This document shows positions 22,100 through 33,065 of a stretch of 64,000 nucleotides of DNA, piece by piece; position 1 is the stretch's first letter; each line of letters begins with the position of its first letter. The notes under the pieces were generated by a model. The model saw only the letters and a list, made by a program, of their open reading frames with translations, did no database searches and had not been told where the DNA came from. The stretch comes from Acanthochromis polyacanthus (taxonomy: Eukaryota; Chordata; Actinopteri; Pomacentridae). Made by a program: the position numbers and the translations under genes. The stretch spans positions 24,191,847-24,255,846 of the forward strand of contig NC_067135.1 in NCBI RefSeq assembly GCF_021347895.1, in the 5' to 3' direction.

Positions 22100-23243
22100 T
22101 GTCTGTGATATGCAGATGATATGTAATGATATATGTTCCTCCCCTCTGCCCCAAAACAGAGACAGGAAGTTGTCATTGTAAAAAAAAAAAAGACTGAAAA
22201 TTTTTTAGCTCATTTTTAATGCCCATGTCTTTTCAGTGACCACCTATACTGTCCCTGTTTTAGCTCCATGGATTAACAGTTTTCTACCAGCATTCCTGCA
22301 GTAGCAGCTTTTTACCCTCAGCAATTTTTATGTTCCTTGTTGTTCTCCATTAAAACAACCTGTTGACTGAAGCAGCTGAACACCATCAGTTCATTTACTG
22401 CATAAAACGAGTCAAATGATCATTAAACTCTTCTGTTTGTGTGACGAGTTTTAAACAGAAAGTCTGAATGAACAAAGAAAGTTGACTCTGATGCCTGTTA
22501 ACTGAGACTGAGGTTTTAGGTTTTGTCAAGTCAACTCCCATAAGGAAAGTCTGACTGTGTGAAACTATCTTCATTGTTCAGCATCTGATCTGATAAACAC
22601 CATAAAGACTATAAAAGCTGCTCTGGTTAAAATAGAAGTATACCATCAAATTACAAATCCCCTCATAGTTTATTGATTGCAGCTCCAGGTCCATATAGGA
22701 CAACATCCAGTTAATTCCTGAGATATTATGTTCAAACATCTAAAAAGTGGCTTTACAGATCTTCTAAAAGCCACCAAGAGAAGTCAGCATTTGGAGGGCA
22801 GCAGGATTTATTTGTCGACAAAATATCCAGGAGTCATTCTTAGCAGTGAAAACACCCCAAGAAGAACTGAAGTTACTGAGCTGTGCACTGTCTTTTATGC
22901 TGTGAGTGTTGGTCATTTTTCCACACCTATAGGGCATCTGATAGGAGTGACAGTTTAAACATCGTGATGCATTTTCAATCTATTGGTCAGATCATGACAT
23001 CAGGTTATCATATTTCACTTCTAGATCACTTTACAGAAGACATGCACATGAAGTCATCAGTAGGTCGTCTTTTACAGAGAACATGCCCAGACTTTTTACT
23101 CCACATCTTACCCTTGCCATTTTGTGACAGATTTCATGCATATTTTTCTAATGCATGTTAAAAGTTATAATACCTTAAGTTTACACCATAATGTTTTGAG
23201 TACATCTTCACATAAAAATTACAGGTAATACTCTGAGATTTTC

Positions 23244-23248
<5 letters not shown>
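22100..23248. other. Non-coding stretch, nothing recognised
   Basis: No gene or known repeat was recognised. Short open frames have no recognisable protein features. Confidence 0.45.
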
Positions 23249-23318
<70 letters not shown>

Positions 23319-23582
23319 GTTTCTGCTATTCCGGTGGGGACTTTGATCTGACTATTTGCTATAAAGGTGGGGACTTGTCTTACGGTGGGGACCTAAAATG
23401 AGGTCCCCACGGGTGGCAACACCGTTTTCTTGACCATATTGTTGTTAATAAAAAATGTAAAAGTGCAAAAACGTTTGTTTAGGGTTAGGCATTGATTTGG
23501 TGATGGTTAGGGTTAGGGTAAGGGTTAGGAGTTAGATATGAATGGGAGTCAATGGTAAGTCCCCACCGGTATAGAAAAGCAA

Positions 23583-23676
<94 letters not shown>
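23249..23676. repeat. (TG)n-bounded dispersed repeat with telomere-like core, copy 2
   Basis: (TG)n at 23,249-23,314 and 23,587-23,676 encloses a core with inverted GGTGGGGAC/GTCCCCACC motifs and a TTAGGGTTAGGG-rich part (about 23,481-23,530). Same layout as 621-1025 and the same right-hand flank, but a clearly different core. Confidence 0.85.
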
Positions 23677-23678
<2 letters not shown>

Positions 23679-23829
23679 TCCACAGACACACACAATACCA
23701 CACTAGAATATACATCATTATGCATTTTATGTATATGCTCTAACTCTGGTCATCAGTCTGCTAGTATTTGTCATAATTTTAGTATCTTTTACTTGAACAC
23801 ATAGTACCCAAAACATTTCACACTACAAT

Positions 23830-23945
23830 ACCACAGCACACCTTCAGGGGTCTGGTGCAGTCAAGACATCGATGGGTCAGGAACCAACACAATATTAGGC
23901 AGGTAGTCATAATGATGCCTGATTGGTGTATAGATAGAGGGAAAC
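23830..23945 (+). mobile_element. 3' end of a Tc1-type element
   Basis: ACACCTTCAGGGGTCTGGTG through the terminal repeat region GGCAGGTAGTCATAATG. Homologous to 1175-1290 and 33,530-33,660. Confidence 0.8.
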
Positions 23946-24045
23946 TTATTTGTTTGTAATATTGACCTTTGCACAGACTGATGTTAAATTTGAGCTGTAA
24001 AATGTGGTGATGATTTGACTTGCGTCATACAGATTTTGATGAGTA

Positions 24046-24279
24046 CCGTAAAACGGGGCAATTAGGGACAGCGGGGTAATAAGGGACATTTTTCCGGAAA
24101 ATGTTTTAAATGTAATTCTGCGGTTTTTATGTTGAGCAGGATGCGGTTTTGTGTTGTTTTTATCAATTATCCATGAATTCTTAAAGAAATCTAGGTAAAA
24201 ACCGCAGAATTACATTTAAAACATTTTCCGGAAAAATGTCCCTTATTACCCCGCTGTCCCTTATAGCCCCGTTTTACAG
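24046..24279. mobile_element. Long-palindrome MITE
   Basis: The termini are CCGTAAAACGGGGC and GCCCCGTTTTACAG, with inverted arms of about 75 bp that also pair through GGAAAATGTTTTAAATG. The paralogous segment at 33,770 lacks it, so it inserted after that duplication. A TA-like target is possible, but the flanks have changed too much to be sure. Non-coding. Confidence 0.85.
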
Positions 24280-24294
24280 CAGCTTCTCGTCTTC

Positions 24295-25270
24295 ATAAAA
24301 GTGCAGCGTCACCGAGTAGATTTCAGGTCAGAGTTTTATTGAAGATTTCCAAACAATAAACATATACGATTGTTTCATGTGATTCCCATCATAAGACGGG
24401 TTCCAGACTCAGTTGATGGGTGTGGAGGAGATTCAATAAATGAAGAAGTGACTTTTGGGTTGTATTTTCACATCTTTAATTCATGTCATAGAAGAAGAAA
24501 AAGATGGATTCAGTTCAAGCAGCAGCGGTTTAAACAGAGAAAATGTTTCATGTTAACAGATGCAATCAAAAGTAAAATCTTGCTTGATTTGGGCTAAAGT
24601 CAATAAAGAAATGATGTCCAGCTTTGTCTGGTGACACAGAGGAAATAAAAGATAACATGTGCTTGAATCGTCTGGTTTTACAATCTGCTTTACAGCCATA
24701 AATGTTCAGCCAAAGAGACAAAGTCAGTCACTCAGTAATTCCATGTTCATTTTTTATGAATATGGGTTGGTACAGTTGAAGCAGTTAAATTGTCAGGTAT
24801 GTTTCTGTTTGGTGTTTCCATGTGCACCTTTTAACTTTGAGAACCTGCCCCTCCTAAGTTCTCAGGATAGTCCTGTATAAATGTGCATCCAAAGAGACAA
24901 AGTCAGTCACTCAGTCACTTCCTCCACCAGCAAACAGCCTCAATGCTTCACACATCAAGTAAGACCCAATCTTGAGTGTTTTCAGTGTTTTTAGAAGCTA
25001 TTTATAACACTGCTGATGATTGATAATGAGCAGATGAGAGTTTGAAATAATGACTTTAGTCCAAGTTTTGTCAGCTGTTAAGTGTAATCATCTTCATTTT
25101 CTCTGTGATTACTGTAAAAAGCAACTGGATTAGAGATAAAAACATCTTTAAAGTTGTAGAAGAGAAGCCAGATGAGCAAAAAGTACAAAATATGTTGAAT
25201 ATCTGAATGTTTTGCTGCAGATTGATGTTAGTTTTCTTGTTTTTATGATAGATTGCAGCATCTGATCCAT
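24295..25270 (+). repeat. Duplicated segment, direct paralogue of 33,777-34,541
   Basis: High identity over hundreds of bases, including GGTCAGAGTTTTATTGAAGA and GACTTTTGGGTTGTATTTTC. Part of it is also present inverted at about 49,210-49,486. The copy at 33,777 lacks a piece around 24,930-24,965. It is non-coding in all copies and lies upstream of the 7TM gene at 28,604. Confidence 0.85.
24876..24958 (+). promoter_or_regulatory. Possible TATA box and first non-coding exon of the 7TM gene at 28,604
   Basis: A TATAAAT at 24,876-24,882 is followed about 30 bases on by a short stretch ending in a consensus donor CATCAA|GTAAGA at 24,958/24,959. The coding exon at 28,604 is preceded by an acceptor (TCCGTCCTCCAG), so it needs an upstream exon. 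This is the best candidate on the same strand, but a 3.6-kb intron full of Tc1 sequence must be assumed. Confidence 0.3.
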
Positions 25271-25309
25271 AAACTTCACTGTTAAAGGTCTGTTTTTGTA
25301 ATGACTAGT

Positions 25310-25645
25310 CGCCAAAATCCAGTGAATTTCGCTGGTTTTTGGTTGATTTTTTTTTTTGTGAATGTTCTTAAAGAAAATATTAGATGTTTTCCTGATATAC
25401 ATGTAATCACTTTAGATATTTTTAGGATTTTTTGGGAAGATTTTACAAGAATTTCTTGCCCAATTCGGGGGACTTTTTTAAAAATAAAACTTTTAGGCAT
25501 ATTTTTCAGGAATTATTGGAATTTCCTTTCTGAAGGTTTTTGCAAATTTTCAGAAATTTTAGGATATTTTTCAGATTTTTTGGATTTTTTTCCAGACAAG
25601 GAAACAATATTTTTTGGAGCCTGTAATTGAAGACAGAAGGAGGGT
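25310..25645. mobile_element. piggyBac-like MITE copy, left end lost
   Basis: Related to 16,919-17,298 in inverted orientation (shared AAATCCAGTGAATTTCGCTG block) and ending GAAGGAGGG before a TTAA at 25,645-25,648. The inverted paralogue near 49,230 continues without it, so the insertion postdates that duplication. Confidence 0.65.
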
Positions 25646-26659
25646 TAAAACATCTCAAATTATGAGGCTACATGAAAGTAAAAATCTATTTTTGAGTCAA
25701 AAACTGCTTTTTTAAAAAAGAAAAAACAACAACATGTCTGGCTTATTTGAAGACACCTAAGCTTGACCATCCTGGTAAAATATAGCTTATATTAAGTTTT
25801 CCCTGCTAATTTTAAGATCTTAAGATTCTAAATATCACATCTTATTTCAAGACATCTTACCAAGTCATTTTTCACTTGTTCTACTGACAGATTTTTTCCT
25901 TCAAATAAGTTTCTTTTTCTTGTTTTGAGAGAGGCATTTTTTTTCCAGTGAATGCAAGTTTTTTTCACCAGCAAATAGCTTGAAAGAGTTGGATTAATGA
26001 GCTGATTAAGTTTACAGGGATCAGGCCTGAATGCAGTACACTGAAAAAAGAGAATCTTTTCAGTCATTTTAAGATAATTATGAAATTCAGTTTATCTAAA
26101 CTGAGTTAACAAATGATTTTAAAGCCACAGGTTGAAGTTAAAGATACTAAAATCTTTTGATTCCTCTCAAAAAGACTTAATTTTATGGAAAGTCGACTTG
26201 AAGCAATGTTTTTCCAACGTTCCTGTTTGCTTCATTCAAATGCAAAATGCTAAAACGCAGTGTTGCTTTTATATTAGCCGTTTTCTTTGATCTTATTCAA
26301 AGAAAACTGAAAAGGTTAAAGAAACTTCATGGTGTCAGACGGTAAATGAATATTTTTTTTGCACTTGAACTGAAATTAGGAAACCAGTTTAAAGGGACAA
26401 CTTGAAGTTGAGATTCAAGATTCAAAACAATGAATGCAACAGTTTGCATCAGTGTAGATGAGTTATGAAAACTTCTACAGTAATTAATGCACTGAGTGAA
26501 GGGATGTAGCTGCACTACTTTAAATGACTGAATACTTGACAGCGTCAGCACAGGTTTTTAAGGTTTTTATGACTTGGAATCAAGTTATCGAACCATTTTA
26601 ATTCATTTATTACAATTTGAATTGTGTTTTAAATCAATTAACACAGAAATTTGAATTCA
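25646..26659. repeat. Duplicated non-coding segment
   Basis: Paralogous, inverted, to about 48,490-49,180 and 32,300-32,700; part matches 57,420-57,573 directly. It is AT-rich, with no gene. Confidence 0.7.
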
Positions 26660-27320
26660 AATTACAGATGCACAGTGGCATGAAAAAGTATTTGCCCCCT
26701 ACAGAAATCTTCTATTTTTGCATCTTTGTCACATTTAAATGTTTCAGTATCAAAACCTCCAAGAACATTTTGCTGCAGTGTTATAAAACAGTGTGGGAAA
26801 ATGACCCTTTAAATGTTATGGTTGTAGTTGTGTTTTATAGAGCAGAGTAAAAATGAACACAATAATCTGTTTTTTGGCTTTTTATGAGCAGTTGAGAAGA
26901 AAAAAAACCTCCAGCACAGAGGTAATTTGTGATAAACACAGAGCTGTGAGAAAGTATTTGCCCCCGAAATCTTCAGTTTTTCAGGGACTGAATGCACTAT
27001 GGTGACTAAAAGAACCATTTTAAATGTTTTAATGAATCAAGTTTATCTAAATTGAGTTAACAAGTGATAATAAAATCACAGGCTGAAGTTAGAGCTACTG
27101 AACTAGTTTGATTTCTCTCAAATGTTCATAATTTTGAAGAAAATCTACTTTAGGTTAGCACCCCTACAGAAATCTTCTATTTTTGCATATTTATCACATT
27201 TAAATGTTCCAGATCATCAAATTAATTTTGATATTCGACAAATATAACTCAAGAAAACACAAAATGCAGTTTTTAATTCATGATTTCATTTACTGAAGGA
27301 AAAACATTGTCCGGTCCATC
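26660..27320. mobile_element. Array of degenerate Tc1-type terminal repeats
   Basis: At least three copies of the same terminal-repeat type occur without a transposase: near 26,675 (GAAAAAGTATTTGCCCCCTA), near 26,945 and near 27,165 (the CCCCTACAGAAATCTTCTAT block). Nested insertions or repeated internal deletion could produce this. The array is mirrored in the inverted duplicate at 47,900-48,460. Confidence 0.75.
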
Positions 27321-27324
27321 TTGT

Positions 27325-28420
27325 TCTATGTGAAAAAGTAATTGCCCCCTGAGCTACCAATCTACCAAATGATCAAATTCATTCATCAGTTGGGTTCAGT
27401 TTCTCCATCCACACTCACATATGATTACTGCCAGGCTTGTTGAACCTAAACATCACTAAATAGAACCTTTCTCCAAAAACATTGAAAGGTCACAGAAGAA
27501 CTCAGACGAACATCTGCAGATGCAGACATCACTGGCCTCAGTGAAGGTCCACCTACATGATTGAAATTCAAATCAACTTTATTTATATATTGCTGATTCA
27601 CAACATATTACATTAGTCCAGCCTAGAAGATAAAATTGCACAGACTAGATTCTTAGCATCACTCTGAGAAAAGATGTTCCTGAAAGTTATCCTACAAATT
27701 TCTATGTTACATTCCTACAAATTTGTTTATATGTATGTTGAATGACACATTCCACAAGAAGAACATGATACCAGCAGTGAAACATGGTGGTGGTAGTGTG
27801 ATGGTTGGAGGACCTGGACGACTTGTCATCACTGATGGAGCCATGAATTCTGCTCTCTATCAGAAAATCCTCCTGGAGAACATCCAGCATCAGTCCATGA
27901 CCTAAAGCTCAACACTAATGGTTTATGCAGCAAGACAAAGACCCAAAGACCACCAGCAAGTCCACCTCTGAGTGGCTCAGAAAGAACTAAATGAAGGTTC
28001 TGGTGTGGCAAAAGTCAAAGTCTGGACTTTTAAAAAAAAATTTGTTTAGCCTTTTTAACCAGGTCGATCTTGTTGAGATAAAGTGATTTCTTTTTCAAAG
28101 GAAGCCTGGCCAAGACAACAGCTCAAGAAACATTTATAGTGAAACAATTAAAAACAGACAGCCCCAACTCACTCAACAAACTTGACATAGACTTGAATGT
28201 AATTGAGATTCTGTGACAAGAATTTAAAAGGACAGTTCATGATCTAAAACCATCTAATGTGACTGAATTCAAATTATTCTACAGAGAAGAGTGGAGCAGA
28301 ATTCCTCCATGGTGATGGAAAAGACTGATCACAAGCTGGAACAAACATTTAACTGCAGTAGTTGCTGCCAAATAAGTTATTAGGTTCAGGGGGGCAATTA
28401 CTTTTTCACAGAGTGATACA
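27325..28420 (+). mobile_element. Decayed Tc1-type transposon (copy A)
   Basis: The outer repeats read GTGAAAAAGTAATTGCCCCC (27,330) and its inverse (28,390). Inside, the transposase block [19 protein letters not shown] is followed by a stop-interrupted remainder. A LINE fragment (27,565-27,715) with a TTTATTTATAT tail has inserted, as in the LINE at 18,525. Copies B (46,605-47,815, minus) and E (59,185-59,705, minus) share the same decay. The GGGSVMVGGPG in all three replaces the usual GGGSVMVWG, so they come from one dead master or from duplication. Confidence 0.85.
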
Positions 28421-28603
28421 GGCCTGTGGGTTATCTCTGTCTAATATTCAGTAAATATCAATATTGGTTTGATGATCTTTAAGTATGAGAAATATGCAAG
28501 AATAGAAGAAATACTTTTTCACAGCTCTGTATTTTGCAGATGATGTTTAAAATGTTGTTCTTTCTCCGTCCTCCAGCAGCTCGACAACTGAGACCAACAC
28601 ATC

Positions 28604-29611
28604 ATGGAGAACAGTTCCATCAGTTTGGAATCCATCCTTAAGGCAGCAGTGCCCAGATTAGCAGATGGTTATGAAAACCCGTACCTGACAGGAGGATTCC
28701 TGATGGGAAGCTCCCTGGTGGGCCTCTTCGTCATCATCGGGGCCTTCTGGTTTAATCACAGCAAACTCAGCCTTTTTAAAAGATCCTGCGGCCTGTCCTT
28801 CACCTGCCAGGAAAACCGCCTCATGGGTGTTCACCTCATCTACAGCTCTCTGATGTCTCTGCTCTTCATGGATGCTCTGAATCTGATCCTGGCAATAATC
28901 TTTGGAGCTGCAATGGTTCAATTGTCCTGCTACTTTGAATACTGGTGTGCCTACGTTGAAATCGCATGGTTCCTGTCCAGGTGGTTTGGAATGATTATTC
29001 ATCTTGTTAATGCCTCATTCTCCATCTATCATCTGCGTCAGCCACTGAGTATAGCCAGGATTCGCAGCATGTACTTATTGATTTCTGCACTGATTATCAT
29101 TATAGTCCCACTTTATCTGTATGTCACCAAAGCGGGCATATTCATTTTGGCTGCTTTCATGTTTCTGTTTGCTCTGTCCGTCATTGTAACATCTAGAGCT
29201 CCTACCTCGTCCCCGTCCACTGCCACGCTGAAGAAATTGATCGTGGTCGTTGCCATGTGCAACTTCCTGGTTGTCTACGTCCCCACTTTCATTCTTCAGT
29301 GCCTCCTTTACACCGCAGTCTACAATATCAATTATATTATTGCCTATGGAAATTTTCAGGTTTTCACAAACTTTCACCTCATTTTCGATGGATTCCTGTG
29401 CGCTCTAATCCTGAAGTTGCCTTCTGGAGAAGAACAGCAACAACAGCAACAAGAGCTACAAAACTGGCAGCAACAACAACAACAACAACAACAGTGGCAG
29501 CCACAACAACAACAACAACAACAGTGGCAGCCACAACAACAACAACAACAACAGTGGCAGCAACAACAGCTGGGTTTCCAAAATGCAGGATTCAAAGCTG
29601 CAAAAATGTAA
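28604..29611 (+). CDS. Seven-transmembrane protein of unrecognised teleost family, with glutamine-rich tail, 335 aa (copy A)
   Basis: Seven hydrophobic spans lie near residues 30-50, 74-100, 113-140, 155-173, 176-197, 212-238 and 246-271. An NSS glycosylation site is at residue 3 and a conserved Asp in TM2 (FMDALNL) recalls class A receptors, but there is no DRY or NPxxY. TM3 ends in NASFSIYHLRQP and TM6 holds VVVAMCNFLVVYVPTF, so a divergent receptor is the best guess. The cytosolic tail (about 277-322) has three tandem units of about ten residues, Gln runs closed by Trp, encoded by 30-bp direct repeats. An acceptor lies just before the ATG and a polyadenylation signal AATAAA at 29,816. The paralogue at 45,465 (316 aa) lacks the expansion. 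The function is unknown; being intact in two copies suggests it is or was functional. Confidence 0.75.
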   Translation: MENSSISLESILKAAVPRLADGYENPYLTGGFLMGSSLVGLFVIIGAFWFNHSKLSLFKRSCGLSFTCQENRLMGVHLIYSSLMSLLFMDALNLILAIIFGAAMVQLSCYFEYWCAYVEIAWFLSRWFGMIIHLVNASFSIYHLRQPLSIARIRSMYLLISALIIIIVPLYLYVTKAGIFILAAFMFLFALSVIVTSRAPTSSPSTATLKKLIVVVAMCNFLVVYVPTFILQCLLYTAVYNINYIIAYGNFQVFTNFHLIFDGFLCALILKLPSGEEQQQQQQELQNWQQQQQQQQQWQPQQQQQQQWQPQQQQQQQWQQQQLGFQNAGFKAAKM

Positions 29612-30090
29612 ATCAGTGATGAGCAACATTATGTCTCTGCACCATAAAAATCAATGTGCATCCCAACCACCGATAGATAATCCGGGATTTTTTCACTATT
29701 CTGATTTATTACTGTCTTCATAGACTGTACCTGTTGGACAGAAGGGTGCACTGGCAGTGGAGAGCTTCACAAAATGAATTTGATGGAAATATCAGCAACT
29801 TTGAAAACTTTTCAAAATAAAACATCTGTTCAATCTGTTGGTTTGTTCGATTACTTAAAGGTGGAGGGCACATCTAAAATATGTTGTAATTCCTACAATG
29901 TTCACCTGATCTGGATGTAAATACCCTCAAATTAAAGCTGAAAGTCTGCACTTGAAGCACATCTGGATTGTTTCATTTCATATCTTGGTATTTTGGTAGT
30001 TGAAGGGGGCGATTGCTTTTTCACATGGACAGTGTTTTTCTTTCAATAAATGAAATCAATCATTTGAAAACTGCATTTTGTGTTTTCTTG
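29612..30090. other. 3' flank of the 7TM gene, ending in a Tc1 terminal repeat
   Basis: Includes AATAAA at 29,816. The flank is homologous, inverted, to 45,070-45,464. At about 30,005-30,085 a solitary Tc1 terminal repeat (GGGGGCGATTGCTTTTTCAC) marks the right limit of the duplicated module. Confidence 0.7.
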
Positions 30091-30910
30091 AGTTACCTTT
30101 GTCTTATACATCACCCGACAAAAATTAACACTGCACAGGACAGAAATATAATTTGGGTTCTTTATTCCAGACAAAATTAATTGGGTAAATAATAGATAAA
30201 ATAAATTGCAAGACTGACTTACTGCACTTCACACAAAACTGTGCAATACAATAGGAATTTCTGGTGCTACTTTGTGCACTCACAACAGGTCCTCCAAATA
30301 AAACTACACTGGTACGCAGTCAAAATGAGACTGAACGCTAACAAAACAAAAGTACATACAAAAAAATAACTGTAGTGACTTCCCCCCTTTATAACAGAGC
30401 ACACAAACATATCGTTAGCATCTTTAACATTCACACATACTGTATGTAACGTTACAGGTACAAATGTCGTTCCACACAGATCAAGTTTCCTACCAACAAC
30501 ACAGGCTTTCACAACACTGGACTTAATGGACAGATGCGGGCTCTAGCCTAGCAGCTCCTAGCAGTCTTCTTGTTTCTAACAACACTGAATCAGTACAGTC
30601 TTATTAGCTAACAAAACATCAGCATACACATCCATCAAATCTGTAAGCACGCATATGGCTGAATATTTCATATAAGAAACACACATGTATGTTTTATTTA
30701 CCCTGGAAATGCCAGAGATAACAATGCCAGTCAAAAGGAAGAAGAAAGAGAGCTTCCTGATTCTCGTGGTATCTTGTGGGGCCCCAAAATCTTGCATTGT
30801 CATGTTAGAGGGGTTACTCCAAAAAAATAAAAAAATAAAAAAATACAAGAGTGCCCTCTGGTGGCGTTTTCTGTAAACAGCGCTTAATTTTCCACCTGAT
30901 CACGTATATT
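30091..30910. other. Non-coding stretch, nothing recognised
   Basis: No supported gene. Short open frames have no recognisable features. Confidence 0.45.
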
Positions 30911-32213
30911 ACAGTTTTTCTCCATTGGTTTGGCTCATTTCTCGAAACCGAGATGACATTCTCAAAACTCTTGGTGCATTTTCCAAAATACTTTCTGTGG
31001 TTCTGCACAACACCATGGATTACCAGCAAAATGCCATATCTCTCTCAAAACACTTCATCCATGCCTCAAAACCAAATACTCCTCTCGTGTAAATAGTCAG
31101 TGGCACCAAAATGACACATTTTTTCTTAATACCTTCTGCACATTTCTTGAAACAGAAAGTACGTTCTCAAAATCATAGGCTCATTTGGCAAAATGGCGTG
31201 GATGACTTAGCACAACTCCATGGATCACCAGCAAAAGGTCATATCTCTATGAAAACAATTCACTCATGCTTCAAAACTAAACATTTTTTTCATACAAATG
31301 GTCAGTGCCCTCAAAATGCAAAGTCCCTGTAGCGTTGTGTGAGCACTACTAGTCAAAACGTTTAGAAGTTTCGTCACTGTGGCAGAGGAACATCAAATAT
31401 CCCCCATGTCTAACAGTACAATGGTGTAAAGAAAAACCTCAATAAGACAAAACAAAACATGAGTAGTCTTTAAGTTCTGACACACACATGGCACTTGCAC
31501 AGCCATGGGAAGTTTATTCTTACAGTTTCTCAATTGCTTTGACACATTTCTCAAAACCAAATCAACATTTGCAAAACAGCTCACACAAATTTCAAAACTC
31601 TGTTTCATCTACTTACAAGCAAATTTGATCTCAAAATGCAGTTTCACATCCAAAATGATAGACGAAACTGTGGAGCGGGGCACATTAGGCTGCACTCTTT
31701 GACCTGCCTCTGCCATTGTTAGGCCATGGTTGATTACATGGTCAACCAGAGTAGCCCGAATTTCATCAGGGACAGCTTGGTGTCTGTGTGCACCTCGGCC
31801 TCTTCCTCGTATTCCACCACCACGCATTCTTATAGCTCCTCTTGAAGTTGAAGTGATCTACAGTAATTCAGGGTGTTCCTGACATATTTTGGGAATTGAA
31901 TAAATTGTTTTGATTGTGACGACTTAAACATTGAAATAATGCTAACATGTTTTGAAGGGTATGACAGTTTGACTGAGAAGTGACAGTCAGCTCAGATCAC
32001 TGACATATATTCACACGGTATTTGTACAAACTGTAGGAGATTGTGTTTAATCATTTGCAGAACTGTACTGAAACATTTAAAATTTGCTTCAAGGAATGAA
32101 AAATGTCCAATCCATTGTGTGAAAATGCCCAGTGGTTTTGAGACTTGTCCATGTTATTTTGAGAATGTCATCTCGGTTTCAAGAAATGAGCCAAACCAAT
32201 GGAGAAAAACTGT
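30911..32213 (-). mobile_element. DNA transposon with 56-bp TIRs and an N-terminal transposase fragment
   Basis: Inverted repeats of about 56 bp starting ACAGTTTTTCTCCATTGG lie at both ends with about one mismatch. Inside the left end the subterminal region is repeated (30,945-31,110 versus 31,135-31,300) around CCATGGAT and CCAGCAAAA. The minus strand keeps a short frame (31,609-31,827) with RGRGRGAHRHQAVPDEIRAT and a helix-turn-helix-like TMAEAGQRVQPNVPRSTVSS. This is the N-terminal part of IS630/Tc1-type (DDE_3) transposases found in fish. The catalytic domain is missing, so this is an internally deleted copy. Confidence 0.8.
31609..31827 (-). pseudogene. N-terminal helix-turn-helix fragment of a DDE transposase
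   Basis: The fragment has an Arg/Gly-rich start and then EIRATLVDHVINHGLTMAEA. After the STVSSII helix it departs into unrelated sequence and stops. The DDE residues are absent. It lies inside the 56-bp-TIR element and shares its orientation. Confidence 0.65.
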
Positions 32214-32224
32214 AAAATTAGTTT

Positions 32225-33065
32225 GAAGATCTGAAACATTTAAGAGCAACAAAGACGTAAAAATAGAAGATTTCTGGAGGTGTGCAAATACTTTTTCCAA
32301 GCACCAATTAATTTAAACTCAAAATTCTGTGTTAATTGATTGAAATCACATTCCGAGTTGTAGTGAATTAATAAATTGCTTTAACTTGATTCCAAGTCTT
32401 AAAAATCTTAAAAACCTGTGCTGATGCTGTCAGTTATCAGTCATTTAAAGTAGTGCAGCTAATTCCCTTCACTCAGTGTAGTAATTACTGTAGAAGTTTT
32501 CATAACTCAACTACACTGATGCAAACTGTTGCATTCATTGTTTTGAATCTTGAATCTCAACTTAAAATTGTCCCTTTTAACTGATTTGCCAGTGTCGTTG
32601 AAAGTGCAAATAAATGCTCCCTTTAGCATTTGACACAATGAAGCTTTTCGATATTCTTTGATTAAGATTACAGATAACAACATGTAAAAATGCAAAATTT
32701 CATTTTAGCCTTTTGGATTCACATAAAGCAAACGGGAATGCCGGAAAAATTGGATCTTAAAAGTCATTTTCCTTCATTTATCTGACAGTTTTAGTTACTC
32801 TGAAGATGAAGATTTTACACAACAAGCTTTATGACATACAACATACTTTCAAAGCTATTTTTTCAATCTTTTTGCCCTCTTGTAAACACCTGTCAGTTGT
32901 CAGTGATGTGTTAGAAGCTTGACTAAAATAGACAGATCAGAGAAAATATTTTTAGAAAAATTCCAACATTTTTTGTATTTGAACTTTCCCTTCCCATGAA
33001 TCATGTGACAACTTCTCACATTTATCTGTGCATAATCTGAAACGCTGATGCTTCATCATTAACAT
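32225..33065 (-). repeat. Duplicated non-coding segment (copy D)
   Basis: The part up to about 32,830 is inverted relative to 26,100-26,740 and in the same orientation as 48,340-48,800. The part 32,735-33,065 is the inverse of 52,850-53,120 plus 57,379-57,440 and provides the empty site for the foldback element there. Non-coding. Confidence 0.8.

Noticed and set aside
28421..28603. Bacterial-style promoter or ribosome-binding sites upstream of the 7TM gene
   Set aside because: Eukaryotic context; the sequence before the ATG is a splice acceptor.
29374..29595. Cys-rich minus-strand frame opposite the polyglutamine tail
   Set aside because: Antisense reading of CAA/CAG repeats.
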